DNA from: Paenibacillus kobensis NBRC 15729 | GTDB lineage: Bacteria; Bacillota; Bacilli; Paenibacillales; Paenibacillaceae | Assembly: GCF_004000825.1 (NCBI RefSeq) | Contig: NZ_BILZ01000009.1 | Location: 1 to 64,000, forward strand | Direction: 5' to 3' | DNA: 64,000 bases | Part shown: one piece after another, positions 54,007 through 62,398 of the stretch | Position numbering within the stretch: the stretch's first letter is position 1 | Layout of the letters: the number at the start of each line of letters is the position of its first letter | Position numbers and translations under genes: made by a program | Notes under the pieces: model-generated | The model's input: only the letters and a program-made list of their open reading frames with translations | The model's database searches: none | What the model was told of the DNA's origin: nothing

Positions 54007-54585
54007 ATGCTAGATTTCGCGTTCGAAATCGTTGACGATTCGCACATTCAGATCGAATACCGGTACGGGAGTGCCATGTTCAACTTCAATTTGTACTGCA
54101 TGGACGGAAGGTGGACACTTCATCCGTTCGACGGCATACTGCTTGGAAATCGGGAGACGTGCCGGCTCGTCATTGCCGAACTTCTGCGGAACAAAGATTT
54201 TCATCTCATGCTCGCCCGTGAGAATATTGCGTTGTCCGGGCTTCAGACCTCTATTGATCTGCAGGAAGCAGAAGCGGCTGCAAGCGGCAGGCTGAATGGA
54301 CAAGACCGAACCCGCCTAGACGAAGACAATGAACAAGATCCGCTCGAAGACTACATTGAATCGCATACGTTCGAGGAGATTGTGGCCAACGAACAGATGA
54401 TAATCGATGACCGGCTTAACCTATTCAAGGACATTATTGAGAAAATGTTTATGGAAGGCTATGGTCCAGACGACGAGGAGTTCAGCAAGGTGCAGCATAT
54501 TATCCGGATTTATAAAGAGGCAAGCGAACGTCTGTCCAGCTTAGGGGGACCGGATCTTCGCAGCGACCACCGCCGCAGGTGGTAG
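54007..54585 (+). CDS. conserved-looking hypothetical protein
   Basis: 192 residues of unknown function. The first half (LDFAFEIVDDSHIQIEYRYG, NLYCMDGRWTLHPFDG) looks like beta structure; the second half is acidic and helical (DEDNEQDPLEDYIESHTFEE, LFKDIIEKMFMEGYGPDDEE). It has no signal peptide or membrane helix. GGAAGGAG precedes the ATG at 54007, which is preferred over the frame opening at 53950. A shared terminator separates it from the convergent GH4 gene. I do not recognise the family. Confidence 0.65.
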   Translation: MLDFAFEIVDDSHIQIEYRYGSAMFNFNLYCMDGRWTLHPFDGILLGNRETCRLVIAELLRNKDFHLMLARENIALSGLQTSIDLQEAEAAASGRLNGQDRTRLDEDNEQDPLEDYIESHTFEEIVANEQMIIDDRLNLFKDIIEKMFMEGYGPDDEEFSKVQHIIRIYKEASERLSSLGGPDLRSDHRRRW

Positions 54586-54595
54586 CTTGAAAAGA

Positions 54596-54642
54596 AAAGC
54601 CGTATACCAGTGACGATTGGATCGTCGCTGGTATACGGCTTT
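54596..54642. terminator. bidirectional terminator between convergent genes
   Basis: AAAGCCGTATACCAG and CTGGTATACGGCTTT pair perfectly (15 bp) around an inner CGATTGGATCG stem-loop; A and T runs flank both sides. Confidence 0.85.
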
Positions 54643-54646
54643 ATTG

Positions 54647-55963
54647 TTAGGCGAAGAAACGAGGCAAATAAGGACGGTTTGCTTCCAACATCTCGTCCAG
54701 CAGCGCCACGGCGGTGTTGACCGACGGAACGAGCGGATGATGAGCCATCGCCTGAAGCGCCGTTCCACGGTCGCCGGTAACAGCTGCTTGAATAGCCAGT
54801 TGCTCGTACGTTTTGACGGCATGAATGAGACCTTTCGCCTGCAGCGGCACGTTCTTGACCGGCAGCGGCATCGGACCGCTCTTCGTGACGACGCAGTTGA
54901 CCTCAATGCACGCATCGTCCGGCAGAAAATCGAGCACGCCTTGGTTCGCGACGTTCAGCGTCTGAATGTCGTTGCGGCCGTTATACAGCGATACCATCAA
55001 ATTGACGGCAGCTTCGGAATAATACGCACCGCCGCGCAGCTCGAGCTGCTTCGGCTTCTCGGCGAGCGCCGGATCAGCATACAGCTGGAACAGTTCGTCT
55101 TCGACGCGCTTGACGACCTCGGCGCGGATGCCGTCCTTCAGCAGTGCCGCTTGCTGCTCGGCCAGCATTTGATCCGTCATGTAGAAATATTTCAAATAGT
55201 AAGAGGGAAGCGCGCCGAGCGTCCGCAGAAATTCCGGGTTCCAGCCCTGCTGCGGAACGTTCTTGGCGCTGTAGCTGTCATCATCACGCAGCAGCGAGGC
55301 AATCTGTTCTTCACCGTCGACCTCGACTCGCGTAATCCAGTGCAGATGATTCAACCCGACGAATTCAGCATAGATACGGTCGGTAGGTACGCTGTACTTG
55401 CCCGACAGCCATTTCAGCAGCCCGATCGGAGCATTGCACAGTCCGATGCTGCGCACATTGGAGTAGCGTTGGATGGCTTCCGTGACCATGCCTGCAGGGT
55501 TAGTAAAATTAAGCAGCCAAGCGTTCGGCGCAAGCTCCTCGATATCTTTGCAAATGTCGAGCAGCACCGGAATGGTACGAAGCGCCTTCAGCATGCCGCC
55601 CGGACCGGTCGTCTCCTGGCCGATGACGCCATAACGGAGCGGGATCGTCTCGTCCCTGCCGCGCGCATCCAACATGCCGACGCGCATTTGCGTGCTGACG
55701 AAGTCGGCGCCTTCGATCGCCCGTCTGCGGTCAGTCGTTAAGTGGACGGCAATGGGCAGTCCCGACCGTTCGACCATCCGTTTCGCCAGTGCGCCGACAA
55801 TGTTTAATTTATGGAGTCCGGCATCGATGTCGACCAGCCATAGCTCGCGGACCGGTAACTGATCGTAATGCTGAATGAATCCTTCCACAAGCTCCGGTGT
55901 ATATGAGGAGCCGCCTCCGATGACCGCGATTTTGAGTCCGTTAGTGCCCGTCTTGTTCGTCAT
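54647..55963 (-). CDS. GH4 family 6-phospho-glycosidase
   Basis: 438 residues. GH4 enzymes use NAD+ and a divalent metal to hydrolyse 6-phospho-glucosides by oxidation and elimination. Seen here: NAD loop IAVIGGGSSYTPELVEGF, the QMRVG and QETTGPGGM segments, NFTNPAGMVTEA, metal ligands in GLCNAPIG (Cys) and VGLNHLHW (His), and a C-terminus typical of LicH/CelF 6-phospho-beta-glucosidases. The ATG at 55963 is chosen because the N-terminal NAD fold begins right after it and GGAG lies upstream. Its start overlaps the end of the kinase gene by 23 bases, so the two work together. Confidence 0.9.
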   Translation of the reverse strand: MTNKTGTNGLKIAVIGGGSSYTPELVEGFIQHYDQLPVRELWLVDIDAGLHKLNIVGALAKRMVERSGLPIAVHLTTDRRRAIEGADFVSTQMRVGMLDARGRDETIPLRYGVIGQETTGPGGMLKALRTIPVLLDICKDIEELAPNAWLLNFTNPAGMVTEAIQRYSNVRSIGLCNAPIGLLKWLSGKYSVPTDRIYAEFVGLNHLHWITRVEVDGEEQIASLLRDDDSYSAKNVPQQGWNPEFLRTLGALPSYYLKYFYMTDQMLAEQQAALLKDGIRAEVVKRVEDELFQLYADPALAEKPKQLELRGGAYYSEAAVNLMVSLYNGRNDIQTLNVANQGVLDFLPDDACIEVNCVVTKSGPMPLPVKNVPLQAKGLIHAVKTYEQLAIQAAVTGDRGTALQAMAHHPLVPSVNTAVALLDEMLEANRPYLPRFFA

Positions 55964-56984
55964 TCGCTCCAGATCCTTTCCGTTCGGTAGTAGTTGATGC
56001 CAAAAGCGGGATAAGCTCGAAGTCACTGAACTTTCGCATAGCCGCCGCTGCGGCAGGATTGACGGCTTGGCCGTCCGCCTCCATCGCGCGCCATACGGCG
56101 CCAACGACGGGCTCCGTCGCTAACGTGACGACTTGCGCATTCGGCGCTTCTGCATGCAGCGCTTGCTCAATCGGCCCGCGAATCCAACCGCCGGAATCGC
56201 CTCGCGTCAGCAGGCTTCCGGCCAATACGACGTCGAATGCCGCATCGTGCATGCCAAGACGGCGTACGACGGAAGCAACCGACTTGCCGAATTCGATCCC
56301 TTGTTTCGTCAAGATCTCGATGGCGACAGCGTCGCCCTGCGAGGCGGCAGGGAAGAGAAGTCGGGCTGCGTCGAGCGGAACGGACAAATCGTGATCGAGG
56401 AAGTCGTCGTACATCGCCTCGACACTTGGATAATTCAGCAACTCGAGCAGCAGCGGCGTGAGCGCCGTAGGCTGCTCCCGGCCGTCCCATGCCCGGATGA
56501 CGGAACGGAATACTTCGATGTTAAGCGCACCGCCGCCTCCGAAGTCGCCGTACATGTAGCTGAAGCCGCCGCACTGAAATTGTACGCCGTCACCGTTGAT
56601 GCCGACACAGTTCGTTCCCGTTCCGCCAATAACGCCAATGCCGTACGGCTTCGAGGAACCAGCACGGAATCCGATCAGCGTATCGCACTCGATGGACCAG
56701 CGGGGATAGCCAAGCGATGAGACGAGCGGGCGAAGAATGCGGTAATCGGTCTCGCGGTCTGCCCCTGCCAAGCCGAAGCAGACATGAGCGATCTCGTCAT
56801 GACGGAGTCTGGCTTGCCGCAGCGCTTGCCCGGCCGCCTCGCGGATGCTTTGCGCCGCTTCATCCCGCCCGTTCTGATGATTGCCGGGACCCCCTTTGCC
56901 CTTGCCGAGAACGTTGCCTTGCGAATCGGTCAGCAGGGCGTATGTTTTGCTGCCGCCGCTGTCGATGCCTAGATAGTATTTCAT
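55941..56984 (-). CDS. BadF/BcrA-type sugar kinase (N-acetylglucosamine kinase-like)
   Basis: 347 residues with the ASKHA ATPase fold: YYLGIDSGGSKTYALLTD (phosphate 1), CFGLAGADRETD, GVIGGTGTNCVGINGDG (phosphate 2) and DVVLAGSLLTRG (adenosine). FSYMYGDFGGGGALNIEVFR fits the GlcNAc-kinase-like subgroup. It probably phosphorylates a sugar or glycoside inside the cell, making the 6-phospho substrate of the adjacent GH4 enzyme in place of a PTS. Its ATG overlaps the stop of the LacI gene by 4 bases. Confidence 0.86.
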   Translation of the reverse strand: MKYYLGIDSGGSKTYALLTDSQGNVLGKGKGGPGNHQNGRDEAAQSIREAAGQALRQARLRHDEIAHVCFGLAGADRETDYRILRPLVSSLGYPRWSIECDTLIGFRAGSSKPYGIGVIGGTGTNCVGINGDGVQFQCGGFSYMYGDFGGGGALNIEVFRSVIRAWDGREQPTALTPLLLELLNYPSVEAMYDDFLDHDLSVPLDAARLLFPAASQGDAVAIEILTKQGIEFGKSVASVVRRLGMHDAAFDVVLAGSLLTRGDSGGWIRGPIEQALHAEAPNAQVVTLATEPVVGAVWRAMEADGQAVNPAAAAAMRKFSDFELIPLLASTTTERKGSGANDEQDGH

Positions 56985-57988
56985 AGACCTTGCTCCTTTC
57001 TCGGAATAGACGCTGATTGCCGGATAATTAACTCTGGTTCCAGCTTGATTGGGCTGCTGACGGTTTCTCCGCCGATGCGGGACAGCAGCATATCGGCGGC
57101 CGCGACCCCGATTGCCGCCGCAGGCTGCTTCACAGTCGTCAAATATGGCCGCAGCTGAGAAGCGAGCGACTGATCGTCGAAGCCGACGACCGACACGTCG
57201 GCAGGCACTCGTAAGCCCGCCTCCGTCAAGGCGTTAATGACGCCGAAGGCGATGTGGTCGTCGCCGGCGAAGACCGCGGTAGGGAGACGTTGTTCGTCGA
57301 TCCATCTTCGTGCTGTATCGTAGCCGAATTGAACGGCGTAATCGCCTGCAACCAGTTCGAAGGGCTCGACCCCTGCGCTGTGCATTTCATCCAGGAAGCC
57401 GCTGCGCCGCTCAAGGGTGCTGCGGTAGAGCCCGCTGCCGCTCAGATGAGCAATGGACCGGTGGCCGAGTTCAAGCAGGTGCCGCGCGGCCGCTTGGCCT
57501 CCGGTATAGTTGTTGACGGTAACCGACCATTCGTCATGTTCGGGAAGCTGGTGATCAATGAGCACGTAAGGGATGCCGCGACGGGTCAATTCAGCAATCC
57601 TGGCCGTCTCTTCCGTAGGGGACAGCAGGATGATGCCGTCGACTCGGTCCTCTTGAATCAAATAGTGCCCGCCGTCATGGTCCGTACCGCCGTGAGTAAC
57701 GGAGAGAGCGAGATAGTAGCCATGGTGCGCCAACGTTTCGTTCAATTGCTGTACGATCGTATCGAAGAACGTATCCTGAAGCGTCCCGACGATTACGCCG
57801 ATGATGCCGGTCTTGCCGCTGGACAGCGAGCGTGCGGCGGAATGCGGCCGATATCCGAGCTCCTGCACGGCATCGAGCACCTTTTGCCGATTGCGCTCCC
57901 TCACGGAAGCAGAGCCGTTCAACACCCGCGATACGGTAACGACTGACAAGCCCGACCGGCGAGCGACGTCATGAATGTTTATTTTCAT
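56981..57988 (-). CDS. LacI-family transcriptional repressor
   Basis: 335 residues. The DNA-binding helix-turn-helix IHDVARRSGLSVVTVSRVLNG begins at residue 4, with the hinge helix in PHSAARSLSSGKTG. The periplasmic-binding-protein-like sensor follows (GIIGVIVGTLQDTFFDTIVQ, GIPYVLIDHQL, AVFAGDDHIAFG, VSVVGFDDQSLASQLRPYLTTV). The ATG at 57988 is chosen since the helix-turn-helix starts there; the frame extends 30 codons upstream across one operator and is not credible. It heads the operon with the kinase and GH4 genes and probably represses it through the two operators. Confidence 0.92.
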   Translation of the reverse strand: MKINIHDVARRSGLSVVTVSRVLNGSASVRERNRQKVLDAVQELGYRPHSAARSLSSGKTGIIGVIVGTLQDTFFDTIVQQLNETLAHHGYYLALSVTHGGTDHDGGHYLIQEDRVDGIILLSPTEETARIAELTRRGIPYVLIDHQLPEHDEWSVTVNNYTGGQAAARHLLELGHRSIAHLSGSGLYRSTLERRSGFLDEMHSAGVEPFELVAGDYAVQFGYDTARRWIDEQRLPTAVFAGDDHIAFGVINALTEAGLRVPADVSVVGFDDQSLASQLRPYLTTVKQPAAAIGVAAADMLLSRIGGETVSSPIKLEPELIIRQSASIPRKEQGL

Positions 57989-58014
57989 CAGAGGGCGGAT
58001 TTCCTTCCTTGTCG

Positions 58015-58036
58015 AAAGTTTAATCGGTTTAACTTT
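58015..58036. promoter_or_regulatory. LacI-family operator 1 (proximal)
   Basis: A 22-base imperfect palindrome with arms AAAGTTTAAT and GTTTAACTTT around a central CG; 9 of 11 positions are symmetric. It starts 27 bases before the repressor ATG, inside the leader. Confidence 0.75.
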
Positions 58037-58119
58037 TATCGTTAAAAAAATCCCGATGTTCGGTACAATCACAAACAAATACGGAGAGCGCCGAAACGGT
58101 ATTGGCTTGTTAAAAGACG

Positions 58120-58141
58120 AAAGTTTAATCGGTTTAACTTT
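58120..58141. promoter_or_regulatory. LacI-family operator 2 (distal)
   Basis: An identical copy of the 22-base operator, centred 105 bases (ten helical turns) further upstream. The same-face spacing suits repression by looping. The remaining bases to 58289 contain only a GC-rich hairpin (about 58258-58281) and no gene. Confidence 0.75.
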
Positions 58142-58289
58142 CGGTTGTTAATATTACTATAGCCGAATTTAAGAGCGGTGACAAGAACCGATATTGAACG
58201 CATTCGGCTGAAGAGAGAATTTGGTTGGCGGACAAGCCGTGGGGCGTACGAGCAGAAGCCCCGCCTGCGGGCGGAGCTGAAGAGGAATT

Positions 58290-58988
58290 TTATTTTTTTG
58301 CTTTCTTCAGGTCATCCTTCAGGACTTTTAAATCCAACGTATCGTATTTAGACAACTCAAGATTCGCTGACATTGATTTTACTTTGTCCTTCTCGTCGAT
58401 CAAATACACGCCTTCTTCGAACGAAACGGATGCATATACGTCTCTGATTGGATCTTTCTTGAGCACGAACAAATATTTTTTATTCTGTTTTACTTTCGTC
58501 TGACCATCATCATTGCCGATAACGCCAAGCTGGCTATAAGTAATCTCTTTCAGGTCAGGGTTTCCGTACAGAACTTCATGAATCTTAACCTTTTGTTGAG
58601 CCGCATCGAAGGTAAACTCTCCGCCTTTGCTTTTGAGTTTGGTTTGCAGCGAATCAGTACTCGAACCATCGGATAAAGAGACTTTAACGTTCTTCCCCTC
58701 ATCGATTACGGTACCGATAACGATAAGATCTGCTTTGTCCGTAAGTCCGCCAAGCGATTGAACCGGAAACCGGAATCCTTTGACTAATTCGGATCCAATG
58801 ATTTTGGAGCTGCCGTCGGGATTCGTATTGTATTTAACAGCGGCGATCGTATTAACCGCGTTGGAAGAAGGAGTACTATTTTTAACAACAGGTTCATTTG
58901 CTTCTGAACAGCCGGTCAATGCCAAACCCATTACAAGAACTCCTGCGACAATGACACTGTTCCGTTTCTTTTGTTTGGATTGTTTCAT
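58290..58988 (-). CDS. putative lipoprotein of unknown function
   Basis: 232 residues with signal KQSKQKKRNSVIVAGVLVMG and lipobox LALTGC (Cys near 27). The mature part begins with a Ser/Asn-rich spacer, then a beta-rich domain (GLTDKADLIVIGTVIDEGKN, KIHEVLYGNPDLKEITYSQLG, NKKYLFVLKKDP, EEGVYLIDEKDKV). The TVIDEG / EVLYGN / KYLFVLK pattern recurs in secreted Bacillales proteins of unknown function. AGGAGG lies 9 bases before the ATG. It is richer in A/T and Lys codons than its neighbours, which might mean recent acquisition. Confidence 0.7.
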   Translation of the reverse strand: MKQSKQKKRNSVIVAGVLVMGLALTGCSEANEPVVKNSTPSSNAVNTIAAVKYNTNPDGSSKIIGSELVKGFRFPVQSLGGLTDKADLIVIGTVIDEGKNVKVSLSDGSSTDSLQTKLKSKGGEFTFDAAQQKVKIHEVLYGNPDLKEITYSQLGVIGNDDGQTKVKQNKKYLFVLKKDPIRDVYASVSFEEGVYLIDEKDKVKSMSANLELSKYDTLDLKVLKDDLKKAKK

Positions 58989-59179
58989 TGTGGATGGCCT
59001 CCTATGTAGATTAATTAATGAAACGGGCACTTAGGAACGATTGTTGCAAATTAAAAGGCGGTAAATTTAACTAGTAGTTAAAATATTTTCTCGATGCTGT
59101 TAACTAGCGATCAAGGCGGAGCCGTGTTCAAAGACGTGGAGCTCAGTGTTTTCATATTCGCGTAACAGGATAGATGACC

Positions 59180-59218
59180 AAAACGGGAGCCGATCCGTTA
59201 AGATCGGCTCCCGTTTTT
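59180..59218. terminator. terminator of the SDR gene (usable both ways)
   Basis: AAAACGGGAGCCGATC pairs perfectly with GATCGGCTCCCGTTTT around CGTTAA. A run of A on one side and T on the other allows termination in either direction. Confidence 0.85.
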
Positions 59219-59256
59219 ATAATAGGCAGTCTGTATGTTGCTGCATCCGCCGCCGG

Positions 59257-60129
59257 CTATCCGTTGACGATTTCACCGCCGTTCAGATGGATCATCTGGC
59301 CGGTCATGTAGGAGGAATCGTCGCAGGCAAGATAGACATAAGCGGCAGCCATCTCATAAGGCTGGCCGGGCCGCTTCATCGGCGTGTCCGAACCGAACTC
59401 GGACACTTGCTGGGCATCGAAGGACGCCGGGATGAGCGGCGTCCAGACCGGACCAGGCGCGACGCCGTTGACACGGATGCCGCGGTCCACCAGATGGACG
59501 GCGAGCGAACGCGTGAAGGCGACGATTGCGCCTTTGGTCGCTGAGTAGTCGATGAGCAGCGGATTACCTTTGTACGCGGTTATCGATGCGGTGTTAATAA
59601 TGGCGGTACCTGGCTTCAGCAGCGGAATGGCAGCTTTGGTCAAATAGAACATGCCGAAGACGTTCGTCTTGAATGTGCGCTCGAGCTGCTCGGCGGTTAT
59701 TTGCTCGAATTGCTGAAGCGGGTGCTGCTCAGCCGAGTTGTTCACGAGTATATCGATGCCGCCGAGCGTTTCTTTGGTCTGCTCGACTGCTTGCTTGCAG
59801 AATGATTCGTCGCCGATGTCTCCCGGCAGCAGCAGACATCGGCGGCCTGCGCCTTCAATAAGCGTCTTCGTCGCGAGCGCATCGCTGTGTTCATCGAGAT
59901 AGATGATGGCGACATCGGCGCCTTCCTTCGCGAAGGCAACGGCTGCTGCTCGGCCGATGCCGCTGTCGCCGCCGGTAATTAATGCGGCTTTGCCTTGAAG
60001 CTTGCCGGCGGGTTTATAGGACGGTGATTCGAAGGCGGGGAGAGGATTCATCTCCGATTCGATGCCGGGCTGACGGTTCTGATGCTGCGGCGGAAGCACC
60101 TGATGCTTCTGCGGAGTGGACGGACTCAT
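59257..60129 (-). CDS. SDR family oxidoreductase (general-stress YdaD/YhxC type)
   Basis: 290 residues. After a polar N-terminal extension of about 45 residues, the Rossmann motif ALITGGDSGIGRAAAVAF binds NAD(P). NNSAEQHPL and the catalytic set Ser in NTASITAY with Tyr and Lys in DYSATKGA are present; the end has CDDSSYMTGQMIHLNGG. The long N-terminus and EQHPLQQFEQIT segment are typical of Bacillales stress-type dehydrogenases. Substrate unknown. GGAGG precedes the ATG at 60129. Confidence 0.9.
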   Translation of the reverse strand: MSPSTPQKHQVLPPQHQNRQPGIESEMNPLPAFESPSYKPAGKLQGKAALITGGDSGIGRAAAVAFAKEGADVAIIYLDEHSDALATKTLIEGAGRRCLLLPGDIGDESFCKQAVEQTKETLGGIDILVNNSAEQHPLQQFEQITAEQLERTFKTNVFGMFYLTKAAIPLLKPGTAIINTASITAYKGNPLLIDYSATKGAIVAFTRSLAVHLVDRGIRVNGVAPGPVWTPLIPASFDAQQVSEFGSDTPMKRPGQPYEMAAAYVYLACDDSSYMTGQMIHLNGGEIVNG

Positions 60130-60219
60130 GGCATAAAGCCTCCTTGCATAGGATTGATCCGTCCTTATTATGGTTGAAGCACCGAATTCTATTCGCCGGA
60201 TTCCGTTATAATGCCCAGC

Positions 60220-61089
60220 TTACTCTGCCAATTCTATCGTCAGCGCAGCGAGCAGTGTTTCTCCCGGCTGTACGATGACAAGCTCTTGCTGGGCGTTCAG
60301 TTCGCCCGTCTTCGCCATCCATGGCTCCACACAGATGAAGGGCTTGCCTTCTACGGACCATAGAACGACATATTTGAAATGGCTGCTGTACGTCATGCGC
60401 ACGGTATGTCCGCCTGAGACAGGGAAAGCAATTTCCGGTCTGACCGGATCGAGCAGCGTAACCGATTCGACAAGGCCGCTTAGATCGATGGAGCCGGTGA
60501 ACGGCTTCTCGATCATGTCGTTGTAGTCGATATACCGCGAGGCGTCGGTTTCGTAAGCGATATTTTTGTCCTCGGCTGTAAAATAGGGGTGAAATCCGGG
60601 ATACATCGGCATGGGCTCGGAACCGGTATTGCGGTAGCTCTGCTCGATATAGAGCTTACCGCCGCGAAGCGAATAGGTGAAATCGAGTTCGAAGTCGAAC
60701 GGATACGATTCACGGGTCGAGGCATTGCTCGTCAGCCGCAGCGTGACGGAGGCTTGTCCTTCGTCCGAGCGGGAGACGGTTTCCCAGGCGGACGTACGGG
60801 CAACGCCATGGTTGCGCATCTTGTACGTCTGGCCGTTCCATTCATATTGGCTGTTTGCCAGCTGCCCGCTGATCGGGAACAGTATCGGATTGCCGCCGCG
60901 GATGTTGGCATTCGGGTCCAAGAATGTGCTCTCGTCCAAGTAAAAAAGCTCCGTGTCATTCAGCTTGCAGCTAATGGCAATGCCGCCCCGTTCCGGGCAT
61001 AGGGTTACAGATGAAGCCGTCAGCTGTTCGGACAGCTGGATCATATCGTATTGCTCGCGATACTCGCGAATGGAATAGTGAGCGCTCAT
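60220..61089 (-). CDS. aldose 1-epimerase family protein
   Basis: 289 residues of a galactose-mutarotase-like beta-sandwich. GNPILFPISGQLAN, MRNHGVARTSAWE (catalytic histidine region), PMYPGFHPYF (second histidine) and FICVEPWMAKTGELN (glutamate) are the active-site segments. It interconverts alpha and beta anomers of aldoses or aldose 6-phosphates. GGAGGTCTACGA precedes the ATG at 61089; a longer frame upstream lacks a site. It is divergent from the globin sensor gene with about 150 bases between them. Confidence 0.88.
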   Translation of the reverse strand: MSAHYSIREYREQYDMIQLSEQLTASSVTLCPERGGIAISCKLNDTELFYLDESTFLDPNANIRGGNPILFPISGQLANSQYEWNGQTYKMRNHGVARTSAWETVSRSDEGQASVTLRLTSNASTRESYPFDFELDFTYSLRGGKLYIEQSYRNTGSEPMPMYPGFHPYFTAEDKNIAYETDASRYIDYNDMIEKPFTGSIDLSGLVESVTLLDPVRPEIAFPVSGGHTVRMTYSSHFKYVVLWSVEGKPFICVEPWMAKTGELNAQQELVIVQPGETLLAALTIELAE

Positions 61090-61240
61090 TCGTAGACCTC
61101 CGTTCAACGTAAGACTGTCATCTTTTCCTGCCAGTTTGACAATTACAAGCATAACATACGGACTGCTGTCAATCTAAACAAGGGCCGAAATTTTCCGATA
61201 TATAGGTTTAGATCATGTATTTCAATTGGAGGAATTCGGA

Positions 61241-62296
61241 GTGAATGTAAACATCAAGGGAGCCTCAGCAAGCGGACAGCAGCGCATCCGGTTGACAGAC
61301 AGCAGACGGCGTCAGCTGTCGTATATCGGGATTGGTGAAGAGGATCTGGCTCTCATGCATGATCAACAAGCGCTATTCCGCAGCATTACGAACGAAGTGG
61401 TCGACGAGCTGTATGAACGGCTGCTGCAGGAACCGGAGCTTGCGGCTATTATTCAAAAGCACAGCACGCTGGACAGATTGAAGGAAACGCAACGTTGGTA
61501 CTTTCAATCGTTGACGGACGGTCTCATTGACGAGCCGTTCATCGCGAGGCGTATTCATATCGGGGGTATCCATTCCCGCATCGGATTAACGACGAACTGG
61601 TACCTCGGCACTTATATGCTCTACCTGGATTTGGCGACGAGACGAATCAAGCAAGCGGAGCCGGCGAACTGGACGGCTATTGTACTGGCGCTAACCAAGA
61701 TGTTCAATTTCGATTCGCAGCTTGTGCTGGAAGCGTATGAAGAAGGCGAGAAGGGGAAAATCCAGCAGTTGGCCGATGAGAAGGAGCATATGCTGGTCCG
61801 GATCAATTCAGCGGTTCAGGAGCTTACGACGATGATCGCAGAGCTGAATGACAGCAGCCGCAGCATGTCGGAGACGGCACTGCATACGGCGGATTTGCAG
61901 CGCAGCTCGAATGAGCATGTTCAGGAGCTTCACCGTCAGGTACACGATATCGGCGAGCTCGGCTCAACGATGAAGGAAGTGTCCGACCAGACGCACCTCA
62001 TCGGCTTGAACGCTTCGATCGAAGCGGCTCGGGCAGGCGACGAAGGTCGCGGCTTCGCGGTGGTGGCGAACGAAATCCGCAAGCTGGCTGCGAACTCGAA
62101 GCAGTCTCTGGATGTGATTCAATCCAAATTGGGCTCCATCTACAAATCGCTCGCGCAGGTCGAGAACGGCAGCAAGCAGACTCTTCAGCTGGCGGTCGGA
62201 CAAGCCGCGAGTTCGCAAGAGCTGTCGGCGTTTATTCAAATGATCGACAAGGTTGCGCAGGAGCTGGAACAGCTGCAAACGCAGCAATCGAAATAG
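61241..62296 (+). CDS. HemAT-like globin-coupled methyl-accepting sensor
   Basis: 351 residues, soluble. Residues 20-185 are a sensor globin; proximal His111 lies in [20 protein letters not shown], the globin-coupled-sensor signature. From about 190 to 345 is a methyl-accepting signalling coil whose tip is [20 protein letters not shown] then [14 protein letters not shown]. It should bind haem and O2 and signal to CheA for aerotaxis. It is about 80 residues shorter than B. subtilis HemAT, mostly in the signalling coil. The GTG at 61241 with GGAGG 8 bases upstream is preferred over a TTG at 61226 that overlaps the ribosome site. Confidence 0.9.
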   Translation: MNVNIKGASASGQQRIRLTDSRRRQLSYIGIGEEDLALMHDQQALFRSITNEVVDELYERLLQEPELAAIIQKHSTLDRLKETQRWYFQSLTDGLIDEPFIARRIHIGGIHSRIGLTTNWYLGTYMLYLDLATRRIKQAEPANWTAIVLALTKMFNFDSQLVLEAYEEGEKGKIQQLADEKEHMLVRINSAVQELTTMIAELNDSSRSMSETALHTADLQRSSNEHVQELHRQVHDIGELGSTMKEVSDQTHLIGLNASIEAARAGDEGRGFAVVANEIRKLAANSKQSLDVIQSKLGSIYKSLAQVENGSKQTLQLAVGQAASSQELSAFIQMIDKVAQELEQLQTQQSK

Positions 62297-62313
62297 GAAT
62301 TCCGTATAAAAAG

Positions 62314-62369
62314 ACCCGGCATTACCGCATCGCTGAAGCCAGCGAAAGAGCGGCAATGCCGGGTTTTTA
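62314..62369. terminator. terminator after the globin-sensor gene
   Basis: CCCGGCATTACCGC and GCGGCAATGCCGGG pair with one bulge, around an inner CGCTGAAGCCAGCG stem, followed by five T. A flanking A run lets it serve the convergent gene too. Confidence 0.8.
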
Positions 62370-62398
62370 TTTGATAAGTGCGGCAAGCCGCTTACGGA

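Noticed and set aside
54617-55741. A 374-codon plus-strand frame opposite the GH4 gene
   Set aside because: It starts inside a terminator and overlaps the conserved GH4 enzyme on the other strand.
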